Assembly: GCA_020073305.1 (NCBI GenBank)
Contig: JAIQFK010000019.1
Span: 62,001-126,000, forward strand
DNA length: 64,000 bases
Direction: 5' to 3'
Source: Terriglobia bacterium
GTDB taxonomy: Bacteria; Acidobacteriota; Terriglobia; Bryobacterales; Bryobacteraceae
Shown piece after piece: positions 50,902 through 59,788 of this stretch. A model generated the notes under the pieces. It was not told the DNA's origin. It saw nothing but the letters and a program-made list of their open reading frames with translations, and made no database searches. The position numbers and the translations under genes were made by a program. Position 1 is the stretch's first letter, and the number at the start of each line of letters is the position of its first letter.

Positions 50902-53296
50902 CCCTCCCCGACTGCATAGACGCGAGTTTCTGCTGGCTTCGGCCGCTGGTCTGGCGGGCCATGGACTCGGCGCGCAGACCCGGTCGATTCAATCTGAGCG
51001 GGCGGCAGACGCTCCCGAGCAACGCTCTGGCATCTTTCCCTTTGCATCCCAGTTTTCCCGTCAGCGCGGTAGTTTCAACCTCAGTAACGACGTCGTCATT
51101 CTCGTGCCGCCGGAACCCACCGCGCAGGAATGGTTTCTCGCGCGCTCGTTGCGCAACGAGCTGTCAGACTGGTTCGGCATCATCCTGACAATCGAGCGGG
51201 CTTCGGACCCCACGCTAGACCGGCGTGCAATAGTGATGGGAATCTCGGGGCGTCCGCTTACCCGCGCTTTTGTAGCCAAGGCCGGCGTCAAAGCGGACCA
51301 ACAGACCATGGCGCCGGAAAGTTATACCCTGCTCGTCAGGCCGGACCTGGTGGTGGTGGCCGGGGCCGATTCTGCCGGCGCCTTCTACGGATTTCAGTCG
51401 CTGCGGCAGTTGCTGGCCTCGGACGAAGGGAAACTGACGTTGCCTTGCGTGAATGTTACGGACGGCCCGCAAAAACCGTTTCGCGGGTTGAAACTGTACC
51501 TTCCAGGACAACAGAACATCCCCTTCTTCAAGCGTTTCGTCCGTGACTTTGTTGCGACGCACAAATACAACACGCTGATCATGGAGCTAAACGCGGGGAT
51601 GCGCCTGGAGAGCCATCCGGAATTGAACGCCGGCTGGCGCGACCTCGTCCTCGACACCAACTATTCCCGGCGCAATTACCCGCCCGGATCCCTTCACGGC
51701 CGCGAACAGAATTCGTGCCATCAGGACACCGCGGACGGCGGGTTCATCGAGAAGAGGGAGGTCGCGGAACTGGCGGATTTCGTCCGATCTCACGGAATTG
51801 AATTGATTCCGGAGATGCCATCATTTACTCACTCATACTATCTTCTGACCCGGCACAAGGACCTGTCGGAAGTCCCCGGAGAAAGGTGGCCGGATACTTA
51901 TTGCCCGTCGAATCCCGAGACGTACCGGTTGCTATTTGACGTGTATGACGAATACATCGATCTACTCAAGCCACGAACGGTTCATATCGGCCGTGATGAG
52001 CTGTTCGCACCCGTTGGTTTGTGCCCGAGGTGCGGGGATCGCGATATTGGCGACCGCTATGGCGAGGATGTCGCCCGCGTCCACGCGCATCTGAAAAAGA
52101 AAGACATTCGGATCGCGATGTGGGGAGACATGCTGCTAGAGAGCGTGCGCGGCAAAGGTCTCCAGGAAAGGCATGCGCCGGACGGATGGAAATACAAAGT
52201 CGCCGGCGGCATGACTCGAGCCCAAGTCGACAGGTTCATTCCCAAAGACATCTTGATATTCAACTGGTTCTGGAACAAGGCGGAAGGGGAATGGTCAGAG
52301 CAGCAGGCCGAAAACAACGAGGCCGTGCTCGATCAGATGGGCTTCCAACAGATCTTTGGGAACTTCAGCCCGGTGATCGAAAATTACCCGGCGCGCAGCG
52401 CCAGGCGCTCCCTGCTAGGTGCGGCTCCCTCCGCCTGGTGCGCGACGAATGAATTCAACTTCGGCAAGATCATGCTCGGCGACTTCCTGGCGTGCAGCAA
52501 TATCGTGTGGCACGGCGACCTCGTCAACGGAAGGAGGTTGTCCGCGCTTGCGCAGTCCCGTATGCCGGATATCCGCAGCCGCTTCCGGGGCTACCTGCCC
52601 CCGAGCAGGACGGAGTCCTCAATGGCTCCGGTGGACATCTCCGGAAGCTTCAATACGGCCGGAGGCGAAGCCGTGATTGAGTGCGACCTTCGCGGCGTGA
52701 GGCGCGGCCAGATCTACCTTGGGCGTGTACCCTTCGAGCTAGGGGTTTCCGGAGGGAAGGCTGCCGTTGCCGTGGCCACAACGAGCGCGAAACCCATGAG
52801 TCTGGCTTCAGCGATAAACGGCATCCGCATCGGACGTGACGTATCGAGCGTGGTGTTTTTGCACGCTTCGGCCAAGCCCGCGGGGAATCGGGAGCCAGAC
52901 CGGCTGCTGTGGGATGTGTTCGATTCGGCCGACGTGCTCGGTTGGTACGAAATCGTCTATGAGGATGCCTACACGGAAACGATTCCAATCCGCTATGGCG
53001 TCAACATCGCGGAATGGGACTGGCAATCGCGAGTGTCGGATCGGGATTACTGCTATGGGGCCGACCCGCTGGTTGTCAGTGAACGCGCGCCCAAACCGAT
53101 CACCATGTTCGCGTTTGAATGGGAGAATACGCGGCCGGGAAAAGTGATTGCAGAGGTGCGGCTGAAAGGCACCGCAGGCTTCCGCGGCGCGGACCCGGAC
53201 TACACGAATCACTATGGTCCCATCACTGCGGATAATGCCGTAATTCTGACAGCGATCAGTGTGGTCAATGCCAGGGCGGCCGCGGAAAACGCTTGA
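50894..53296 (+). CDS. Tat-exported GH20 beta-N-acetylhexosaminidase
   Basis: 800 residues. Twin-arginine signal H-R-R-E-F-L-L-A-S-A-A-G-L-A. GH20b-type N-terminal domain (about 50-190, ending F-Y-G-F-Q-S-L-R-Q-L), then the catalytic TIM barrel (about 195-530) with F-R-G-L-K-L-Y at strand 1 and the catalytic pair D368-E369 in VHIGRDEL; W-G-D-M, N-W-F-W and A-W-C follow as expected subsite residues. The C-terminal 270 residues are beta-rich and of no family I could name. GH20 enzymes remove terminal GlcNAc/GalNAc with help from the substrate acetamido group. Last gene of the operon. Confidence 0.92.
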   Translation: MNSPPRLHRREFLLASAAGLAGHGLGAQTRSIQSERAADAPEQRSGIFPFASQFSRQRGSFNLSNDVVILVPPEPTAQEWFLARSLRNELSDWFGIILTIERASDPTLDRRAIVMGISGRPLTRAFVAKAGVKADQQTMAPESYTLLVRPDLVVVAGADSAGAFYGFQSLRQLLASDEGKLTLPCVNVTDGPQKPFRGLKLYLPGQQNIPFFKRFVRDFVATHKYNTLIMELNAGMRLESHPELNAGWRDLVLDTNYSRRNYPPGSLHGREQNSCHQDTADGGFIEKREVAELADFVRSHGIELIPEMPSFTHSYYLLTRHKDLSEVPGERWPDTYCPSNPETYRLLFDVYDEYIDLLKPRTVHIGRDELFAPVGLCPRCGDRDIGDRYGEDVARVHAHLKKKDIRIAMWGDMLLESVRGKGLQERHAPDGWKYKVAGGMTRAQVDRFIPKDILIFNWFWNKAEGEWSEQQAENNEAVLDQMGFQQIFGNFSPVIENYPARSARRSLLGAAPSAWCATNEFNFGKIMLGDFLACSNIVWHGDLVNGRRLSALAQSRMPDIRSRFRGYLPPSRTESSMAPVDISGSFNTAGGEAVIECDLRGVRRGQIYLGRVPFELGVSGGKAAVAVATTSAKPMSLASAINGIRIGRDVSSVVFLHASAKPAGNREPDRLLWDVFDSADVLGWYEIVYEDAYTETIPIRYGVNIAEWDWQSRVSDRDYCYGADPLVVSERAPKPITMFAFEWENTRPGKVIAEVRLKGTAGFRGADPDYTNHYGPITADNAVILTAISVVNARAAAENA

Positions 53297-53332
53297 ACGG
53301 CAACGGCGGTTGGTTAGCCAATACGAGGAGCG

Positions 53333-54109
53333 TTAGTACATGATCAATCCGCCGTCGACGTTAATTGTCTGGCCGGTAAGACCGTCGCTCCAGTGGCTGG
53401 CGAGGAATAGACAAACCCTCGCGACATCGAGCGGTTTTAATCGGCGCTGCAGCGATTGCTGATCGACAATCGCGGCAATCTGCTCGGGGGTAGCTACGAG
53501 TTTTTCGGTCTCGACTTCGATCGCGCCGGGGGTGACGCAATTTATATGGATATTGTGGGGACCCATCTCGCGCGCCAACGATCTGGTGAACCCGATCACG
53601 CCGCCTTTTGCTGCAACGTAGTGCGTGAGGTTCGCCAAGCCCTTGAAGAAAGTCACCGACGAGATGTTTACAATCTTGCCCCCACTCCGTTCGACCATGT
53701 GAGGCAAAACCGCCTTGGTGCAATGGAAGACTCCTTTGAGATTTGTTTCCAGAACGTCATCCCAATCTGGTTCGGACATTTCGAGGAACGGTTTTCGCGG
53801 ATAGACTCCGGCATTGTTAATGAGTATGTCAATTTGCCCAAATTGCTCCAGTGCATGTCTGACCACAGCGCGGATTGCCTCGGAGTTGCGAACGTCCGCA
53901 TGAAAAGAGAACGCGGAGCCGCCATCGGTCCGAATGCGGTCCGCCACCGCGGCAGCGCGATTTTCATTGAGATCCAGGATGAATACATGAGCGCCCTGAG
54001 CGCCGAACAGATGAGCGATCGCCTCGCCGATACCCGCAGCAGCTCCAGTTACCATCGCTACCTTGCCGTCCAAAAGCCGTTGGGAGATCGCAGGATGGTT
54101 GTGCTCCAT
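53333..54109 (-). CDS. Classical short-chain dehydrogenase/reductase
   Basis: 258 residues, standard classical SDR length. T-G-A-A-A-G-I-G cofactor loop, D-L-N-E after beta-2 (NAD preference likely), N-N-A-G, catalytic Ser in NISSV, Y-V-A-A-K (Tyr and Lys), and P-G-A-I. No signal peptide. It could act on a sugar, sugar acid or other alcohol. Convergent with the GH20 gene (36 bp apart) and divergent from the CxxCH protein gene across about 107 bp, so it is not part of the glycan operon by transcription. Confidence 0.92.
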   Translation of the reverse strand: MEHNHPAISQRLLDGKVAMVTGAAAGIGEAIAHLFGAQGAHVFILDLNENRAAAVADRIRTDGGSAFSFHADVRNSEAIRAVVRHALEQFGQIDILINNAGVYPRKPFLEMSEPDWDDVLETNLKGVFHCTKAVLPHMVERSGGKIVNISSVTFFKGLANLTHYVAAKGGVIGFTRSLAREMGPHNIHINCVTPGAIEVETEKLVATPEQIAAIVDQQSLQRRLKPLDVARVCLFLASHWSDGLTGQTINVDGGLIMY

Positions 54110-54216
54110 AGATCTTGATTATCAACCAGAGGGTGACCCAAATGGCATCTGAATCATGCAAATTTTCCGCGTCGCCGCGGCCGGTCTTCAACGCGCCTGT
54201 AATACACTCTGTGCGG

Positions 54217-55332
54217 ATGCCTCGCATGGGTAAATCACTGCCTCCGCTCATCGCGTATGTGGTTTTCTGTGGCAACTTGTTTGCTCAAGAGGCCCTACAT
54301 TTTGAGGCGGCCTATCAGTACCATCTCGGGGAGATGAAAGTTCCGCGGGCAAGAGAGGACGAGGCCGTCTTGCCGAACCCTTCGCTGGAGAAAGCACTCC
54401 AATATCTGGACACCGCGGCCCTCATTTGGGTTCGGCAGGCGGGATGTGTTTCCTGTCATACAGCCGGTACCTACATGCTCGTGCGATCACAGCTCACGAT
54501 CCCCCCTAATCCGCCCTTCAAGGAGATCCACGAGTTCTTTATTGACGTCTTGTCCCGTTACGAATCGAATTCCGCGGAATGGTTTCGAAGCGGATCCAAC
54601 TCCGAGCAGGTGATTTACACCGCGGCGGGCTTGGCTGAATGGGACGCTCACGTGGAAGGAAGGACCTCGGCGGCCACCGACCGAGCGCTGCGAATTATGC
54701 TGCGAACGCAACTTGACACGGGAACTTGGAATGCGGATGTGTGCTGGCCTCCTCTCGAATCGAGTGCCTATCAGGCCGCGACCATCGCCGCCCGGGCGCT
54801 GGCCGTTGCCCCGGGTTGGCTGGACACATTGGCGGACGCTGATTTGCGCCGGCGCGTCACGTTGCTCAAATCCTATCTCAAGTCTGCCTCAGCCCAGAAC
54901 GATTACGATCGAGTCTCACTGCTTTGGACGGCTGCACGATTGTCTGGTCTTCTGACAGACGCAGAGCGAGACAGAATTATTCAGATCATCTTGCGTCAGC
55001 AGCGCCCAGATGGCGGATGGTCCGTGCGGTCTTTTTCGAAACCGGAAGCATGGGGTGACGGGAGCCGGGCTAGGCGCCTTCGCGCGGAAAATGACTCTGG
55101 CGCCCCCCCGAGTGATGGGCACATGACAGGTTTGGCCATTATCGTACTCCGCGAGAGCGGCATACCCTCAACGGATGCGCATATTCAGCGCGCGCTATCG
55201 TGGCTACGCGCCAATCAGCGGGTATCGGGCCGCTGGTGGACGCGATCCCTGAATACCGACACGTGGCACTTCATCACATTTAGCGGGACTGCATACCCGC
55301 TGCTGGCTCTCTGGCTTTGTGGCGAACGTTAA
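54217..55332 (+). CDS. CxxCH protein with terpenoid-cyclase/squalene-hopene-cyclase-like fold
   Basis: 371 residues if started at ATG 54217, chosen because a signal peptide begins there (LPPLIAYVVFCGNLFAQ); ATG 54142 and TTG 54115 are possible, and no start has a good ribosome binding site. A single c-type haem motif C77-VS-C80-H81 sits near the N-terminus. The rest has alpha-alpha toroid repeats of the prenyltransferase/squalene cyclase type, with the Q-W-like motif in R-Q-Q-R-P-D-G-G-W-S-V and another in LSWLRANQRVSGRWW. The D-x-D-D acid of hopene cyclases was not seen, so it is probably not a cyclase. A haem-tagged alpha-toroid in the periplasm is unusual. Divergent from the SDR gene. Confidence 0.75.
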   Translation: MPRMGKSLPPLIAYVVFCGNLFAQEALHFEAAYQYHLGEMKVPRAREDEAVLPNPSLEKALQYLDTAALIWVRQAGCVSCHTAGTYMLVRSQLTIPPNPPFKEIHEFFIDVLSRYESNSAEWFRSGSNSEQVIYTAAGLAEWDAHVEGRTSAATDRALRIMLRTQLDTGTWNADVCWPPLESSAYQAATIAARALAVAPGWLDTLADADLRRRVTLLKSYLKSASAQNDYDRVSLLWTAARLSGLLTDAERDRIIQIILRQQRPDGGWSVRSFSKPEAWGDGSRARRLRAENDSGAPPSDGHMTGLAIIVLRESGIPSTDAHIQRALSWLRANQRVSGRWWTRSLNTDTWHFITFSGTAYPLLALWLCGER

Positions 55333-55554
55333 TCGTATTTTAGAAGCGACCGGGCCGGTCAGCGGCTGTCCGTAAGCTATTGATTCTATGGCGGGCCACC
55401 GTGGACACGTTTCGAACTTTCCTGGCCGGTGACACCAGCGGCACACGATGGCTCGAACCAACTAACCTGTTTCGCGCTAACGAGTTAAGTCCCACAACTA
55501 CGACCTAGCCACCCAGACAGAAACTTCCTACCACTACGTCCCACGGTCGCAAAC
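55333..55554. other. Intergenic spacer before the phage module
   Basis: 222 bp. An inverted repeat GACCG-GGC-CGGTC near 55349-55361 lies after the CxxCH gene and could end its transcript, though no T tract follows. No promoter or gene that I can support was found. The left boundary of the phage-derived segment probably lies here but shows no visible attachment repeat. Confidence 0.3.
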
Positions 55555-55953
55555 ATGAAGCGAGACACGAGATTCCAACCCGGCGTTTCCGGCAACGAAA
55601 CCGCGAAATGGAAACCCGGACAGTCAGGCAACCGGGCCGGTAAATCGAAGCGGCGCGCGCAATTCGAGGAGACTTTCAACGAGGCGTTAATCACCGAAGG
55701 CAGTCCGGAGGAAGCCGCCAAGCTGCTTTGGGAGGCGGCGCGCAGCAAGAAACCCTGGGCCATCCAGGAACTATGCCGGCGCTTTGCGCCGCAGACGCAA
55801 TCCCTGGAATTGATTCATGAGGTAGAAAATGGAACCCTTGACTACAGCAAACTCACAGACGAACAAATCAAACAACTCGAAGCCATTATGGAACAGGCCT
55901 GTGCTCAGTTCGTTTCACCTGAGGGCAGAGAAAGCCAGACGCCGCCTGTATGA
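55555..55953 (+). CDS. DUF5681-type phage protein next to terminase
   Basis: 132 residues. N-terminal basic, glycine-rich repeats of the DUF5681 kind (RFQPGVSGN, then KWKPGQSGNRAGKSKRR), followed by a helical segment (FEETFNEALITEGSPEEAAKLLWEAA). Such proteins occur immediately upstream of large terminases and probably act as the small, DNA-binding terminase partner; this is association, not proof. No clear ribosome binding site. It overlaps the terminase gene by at least 53 bp. Confidence 0.8.
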   Translation: MKRDTRFQPGVSGNETAKWKPGQSGNRAGKSKRRAQFEETFNEALITEGSPEEAAKLLWEAARSKKPWAIQELCRRFAPQTQSLELIHEVENGTLDYSKLTDEQIKQLEAIMEQACAQFVSPEGRESQTPPV

Positions 55954-57946
55954 GTTCGTGGTGCAGGCGTGGCATGTTCTGGAGCCGGGGGCACGTTTCG
56001 TGGACGGCATTCATGTGCACGCCATCTGCGAGCATCTGCAGGCTGTCACCGAAGGCCGGATTCGCAATCTGATTATTAACGTTCCACCTGGGCACGCAAA
56101 ATCGCTGCTGACGGCAGTCTTCTGGCCCGCCTGGGTCTGGATCGATCGCCCCGAAACGAGGTGGCTGTTTGCGAGCTACAGCGCCACACTGAGCGTACGA
56201 GACAGCCTTAAGTGCCGGCGTCTGATTGAATCGGACTGGTATCAAGAGCGCTGGGGCGGCCGGTATCAACTGACGGGCGACCAAAATCAAAAGCAACGTT
56301 TCGAAAACGACCGAACAGGCTACCGGATCGCAACTTCGGTGGGCGGTTCCGCAACCGGCGAGCGTGCGGATGTAGTGGTGGTTGATGATCCGCACAGCGT
56401 CGATCAGGCTGCTTCGGATGCCGAGCGCCGTACCGCGGTCGACTGGTGGAACGGCACGATGGCCACGCGTCTGAACGACTTCGCCAAGGGTCATAAAGTC
56501 GTCATCCAACAGCGGCTCCACGAAGCCGATCTAACCGGTGACCTCCTGGCCAGAGGGGGATATGAGTTGCTGTGTCTGCCCGCAGAATTCGAACCGGAGC
56601 GCAAGTGTTCCACCTCCATTGGCTGGACCGACCCGCGGGCGGAAATCGGAGAGTTGCTCTGGCCTGAGAAGATCACAGGCCGGGACCTCGACGAAGTGAA
56701 GGTAACGCTGGGCTCCTATCGGTATGCGGGTCAGTACCAGCAGCGGCCATCACCGGCGCAAGGTGGCATCTTCAAACGCTTCTGGTGGCGATTCTGGCAG
56801 CCCGCACATCTGGAACTGCCGCCCGTCCAGGTCCGCATGCCAGACGGGGAACTATGCAGCATTCCAGCCATGCCGTTGCCCGATCGATTCGACGAGATGT
56901 TGCAGTCTTGGGATCTAGCCTTCAAAGATCTGGAGACATCGGATTTCGTGGTGGGTCAGGTGTGGGGAGCGCTACAGGCGGATCGCTTCTTGCTCGACCA
57001 GCGGCGGGATCACATGGACATGCCCAAGACCGTTGAGGCCCTGCGCGCTATGTCGGAGAAGTGGCCCGAGGCCGCAAGAAAATTGGTGGAGGACAAAGCT
57101 AACGGACCGGCGGTGATCGCGGCACTCCAGCACGAGATTCCGGGCCTGATCGGAGTGAATCCGGAGGGCGGAAAGATTGCCCGGGCCCAAGCCGTGAGTC
57201 CGCAATGTGAGAGCGGCAACGTTTATCTGCCCCACCCGGCTGTGGCACCTTGGGTGGAGAACTTTATCGAGGAGTGCGCCGCGTTTCCAAATGCGGCCCA
57301 CGATGACCAAGTCGACGGTATGACCCAGGCGCTGAACCGGCAGTTTGGGGGCATCGTCTACTCGGTGCCGCAGTCCGAGATCACCATAGAGCCATTCCCG
57401 ATTCCCGACTACTGGCCACGCGCATATGCCCTGGATGTGGACTGGCGGGCAACGGCGGCGATTTGGGGTGCTTGGGATCGACAAAACGATGTCATCTATC
57501 TCTATGACGAGTATTTTCGCCGCGATGCCGAGCCCCTAGTTCATGCGCAAGCCATTCGCAGCCGAGGCGCCTGGATACGTGGCGTGATCGATGCAGCATC
57601 TCGAGGTCGCACCCAGCCAGATGGCTGGAGATTGATAGAGATGTACCGAACGTTAGGACTGGATCTAGAGACGGCTGATACCATCATGGAATCAGGGATC
57701 TACGCCGTGGGGCAACGGATGAGCGGTGGCCGCTTGAAGGTCTTCACGTCGTTGTTAAACTACCTGGAAGCGCGCCGGCTCCACAGGCGCGATGAAAAAG
57801 GCCGGGTTTTGAATCAGAACGATTATCTCGTCAACTGCTGCCATGGCCTGATTGTTTCCGGCCTCGAGCGCATGCGCATGGTTCCGGTGCAGGAACCAAC
57901 CGAGTACTCGTACCCCTATTTCGGTGCAGGTGGATGGATGGGGTGA
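55901..57946 (+). CDS. Phage large terminase with two nuclease-like domains
   Basis: 681 residues from GTG 55901; ATG 55829 (GAGGT seven bases before) would add 24 residues and overlap the DUF5681 gene by 125 bp. ATPase: deviant Walker A N-V-P-P-G-H-A-K67-S, Walker B V-V-V-V-D162-D-P-H, coupling motif near FASYSAT. First RNase-H-like nuclease: S-W-D338-L-A, and D468-D-Q-V-D472-G. A second similar segment follows (about 505-665): A-L-D-V-D512-W-R-A..., Y-L-Y-D-E-Y-F, G-V-I-D-A-A, and N-D-Y-L-V-N where a second Asp would be expected, so it may be inactive. Usual large terminases are about 450-600 residues. No portal, capsid or tail gene follows, so this is an orphan packaging module or prophage remnant. 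Confidence 0.85.
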   Translation: MLSSFHLRAEKARRRLYEFVVQAWHVLEPGARFVDGIHVHAICEHLQAVTEGRIRNLIINVPPGHAKSLLTAVFWPAWVWIDRPETRWLFASYSATLSVRDSLKCRRLIESDWYQERWGGRYQLTGDQNQKQRFENDRTGYRIATSVGGSATGERADVVVVDDPHSVDQAASDAERRTAVDWWNGTMATRLNDFAKGHKVVIQQRLHEADLTGDLLARGGYELLCLPAEFEPERKCSTSIGWTDPRAEIGELLWPEKITGRDLDEVKVTLGSYRYAGQYQQRPSPAQGGIFKRFWWRFWQPAHLELPPVQVRMPDGELCSIPAMPLPDRFDEMLQSWDLAFKDLETSDFVVGQVWGALQADRFLLDQRRDHMDMPKTVEALRAMSEKWPEAARKLVEDKANGPAVIAALQHEIPGLIGVNPEGGKIARAQAVSPQCESGNVYLPHPAVAPWVENFIEECAAFPNAAHDDQVDGMTQALNRQFGGIVYSVPQSEITIEPFPIPDYWPRAYALDVDWRATAAIWGAWDRQNDVIYLYDEYFRRDAEPLVHAQAIRSRGAWIRGVIDAASRGRTQPDGWRLIEMYRTLGLDLETADTIMESGIYAVGQRMSGGRLKVFTSLLNYLEARRLHRRDEKGRVLNQNDYLVNCCHGLIVSGLERMRMVPVQEPTEYSYPYFGAGGWMG

Positions 57947-58336
57947 TGTTTCTCGAAGAACTCGCCTGCTGCTACCAGGAGGAAAGTGTGCTTGAATTGT
58001 GGCTTCCCAATACTCATCAACATAAACGCACTTAATTACCGCTCGGGCATTAGAGGGCGCTATGAGCGAGGCGCGCCGTGCCACAAGGTCCGCACTTGGG
58101 CGCTCGCTTGATTCGGCCACTCCCTGGTCCCTGGTCAAGTCGAAGCGAGGTTTCGTCCGAGTGGATGTTTGGTCTGTTGAACGAGGCCCAGCCGGGCGAC
58201 CTGGGGATCGACGAGTGCAACGTTTGATCGGAGAAAACCGTCCCGCTGATGAGGTGAATTCGGCGCAAGACGTTTCCAGGCACACCGGCAGTTGTGCGCC
58301 GACGGGGCACGAAAAATGAGCCAACTCCCTTTCAGA
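57947..58336. other. 390-bp spacer between terminase and IS element
   Basis: An ATG at 57946 overlaps the terminase stop (TGATG) and opens a 29-codon frame to 58035. This may be the stump of a former coupled phage gene, but is too short to call. The rest contains open frames on both strands with no recognisable domain and no ribosome binding site. It looks like decayed or non-coding phage-derived DNA interrupted by the IS element. Confidence 0.3.
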
Positions 58337-59781
58337 GGGATCGCCCGACATTCCGTGGAAAGTAGCGGCTCTCGCGTAACTCACTCTACGACGCCTTCCT
58401 GCGTTTGACAACCTCCGACTTCGCAGGAACCAACGCTTCCAGTTCTCTGAGAAGGATGGGAATCTGTTTGTGTCCTTGGACCCGGCGAAATTGCTTCTCG
58501 GCCACCAGGAGGCCAGACCCCACCCAGCGCTCTCGCTGATCGCCGGCATGCCATCGTTTCACATTGGCGCAAACCCGTTCGACGATCGAGAAGGCAGACT
58601 CGATGACGTTGGTGCTGGCCAAGGTCTTTCGCAGTCGTGGCGGAACGTGCAGTCGATGCACCGTCAGCGTTTCCTCCAATCCTTCTCCCAGGCTTCGCGC
58701 CGCGCTCGGATTCAGATCCATCAGTTCGCGATGCAGCGTGTTCAGCGCGTTCTTGGCTTCGGCGTAGTCCTCCAGCGCGTACGCGGCATTCAGCTTCTTC
58801 GCCACCAAAGGCTTCTGCTCGTCGGTCAGATGATCCAACACGTTGCGCCGCTTGTGGACTTGGCAGCGCTGGATCGGCGCCGATTCACCGGCATACTTCT
58901 TCACCGCTGCCTGAAGTGCCTTGCCTCCGTCCAGGACGTACAACCGCAGCTCGGCGAAGTCCAGGCCACGATTCATCAGGTCGCCCAGTAGCTCTCCCAC
59001 CACCGTCGCGTTTTCCGTGGCTCCTTGCCGGATACCCAAGATCGTTTTTCGCCCGTCCTAACTGATGCCCAGCGCAGCCACCATCTGCTGCCCGGCAAAC
59101 GGCGTCGCGTCGATGAGCAGCGCGCACAACCGCATCTTGTCCAGACGCCGCTCCATCATGTCCTTCAACTTCGCTCGGCTCGCCTCGATGAAGTGTTCGC
59201 TGATGGCGCTCTTCTCCAAACCGTAAGCCTCAGCGAACTCGCGCACCGCCCGGCCGTATTTTCTGGTGCTCAGACCGAGCATCAGTTTCTCCCAAACCGT
59301 TTCGGTCAGAGGCTCGCCGCGGTGAAACATCTCGTAGCTGCCCAACCGTACTTCCTGGTCGTCGGTCGTGCGCACGCGCGGTCGGTCGATCGGCATCTTC
59401 TGGCCCATCACCACGCAGAAGCCCCGCTCCTTGCCCCATCGGTTGGCCGTGCGATCCGGCTGCGGTTGGCTGCGTTCACCAACCCGTTCGCGGACTTCTT
59501 CGTCCATCAACAGCTCCATCACCCGCAAGCCAGCCTGCCGTATCAATGCTCCCACGCCCTGGCGCAGCCAGCCCACCATCTCGGCCATTGGCAACACCAT
59601 TTGCACCGCCGGATTTCCATCCGCGGCCATTTCTTCGAGCTGTCTCACAGCTCGCTGCGCTTCAATCTGATATGGTTTCTTCATAGCGGCTCTCCTTTTT
59701 CTCGGCAAAAGAAAATTGCTCTCAGCCTATCAAGGCTTCGAGCGGAGAGTCGCTACTTCCTACGATCTATCGGGCATTCCC
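58337..59781. mobile_element. IS256-type insertion sequence, about 1.44 kb, inactive
   Basis: The ends are visible. Imperfect terminal inverted repeats of about 37 bp begin GGGATCGCCCGA on the left and, read inward from the right, GGGAATGCCCGA; 24 of 31 positions match from GCCCGA inward. The flanks carry the same 11-bp word TCCCTTTCAGA (58326-58336 and 59778-59788), which contains the 8-bp target duplication expected of IS256-family elements; exact ends are uncertain by a few bases because the repeats share C residues. The single transposase gene is broken by an amber codon. The preserved target repeat shows a simple insertion that stayed in place. Confidence 0.85.
58386..59684 (-). pseudogene. 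IS256/Mutator-type transposase with in-frame amber stop
   Basis: The leftward frame starts at ATG 59684 (AGGAG seven bases upstream) and would give about 432 residues, but TAG at 59058-59060 interrupts it after A-A-L-G-I-S. The same frame continues without shift to 58386 (D-G-R-K-T-I-L-G-I-R-Q-G, usual 'lGi..dG.k..LG' block of Transposase_mut). DDE residues are all present: D in LIDATPF, D in VLDGGKAL, E in NVIESAFS. A single base change explains the break, so inactivation is recent. No sign of programmed read-through was seen. Confidence 0.85.
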
Positions 59782-59788
59782 TTTCAGA

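Noticed and set aside
58050-58310. Small open frames on both strands between terminase and IS element
   Set aside because: No ribosome binding site, no recognisable domain, and both strands are equally open, as expected by chance in GC-rich DNA.
59058-59060. Amber codon read through or recoded in the transposase
   Set aside because: No pyrrolysine-type insertion element or slippery site is visible, the position is not a known recoding site of IS256-type elements, and a simple point mutation explains it.
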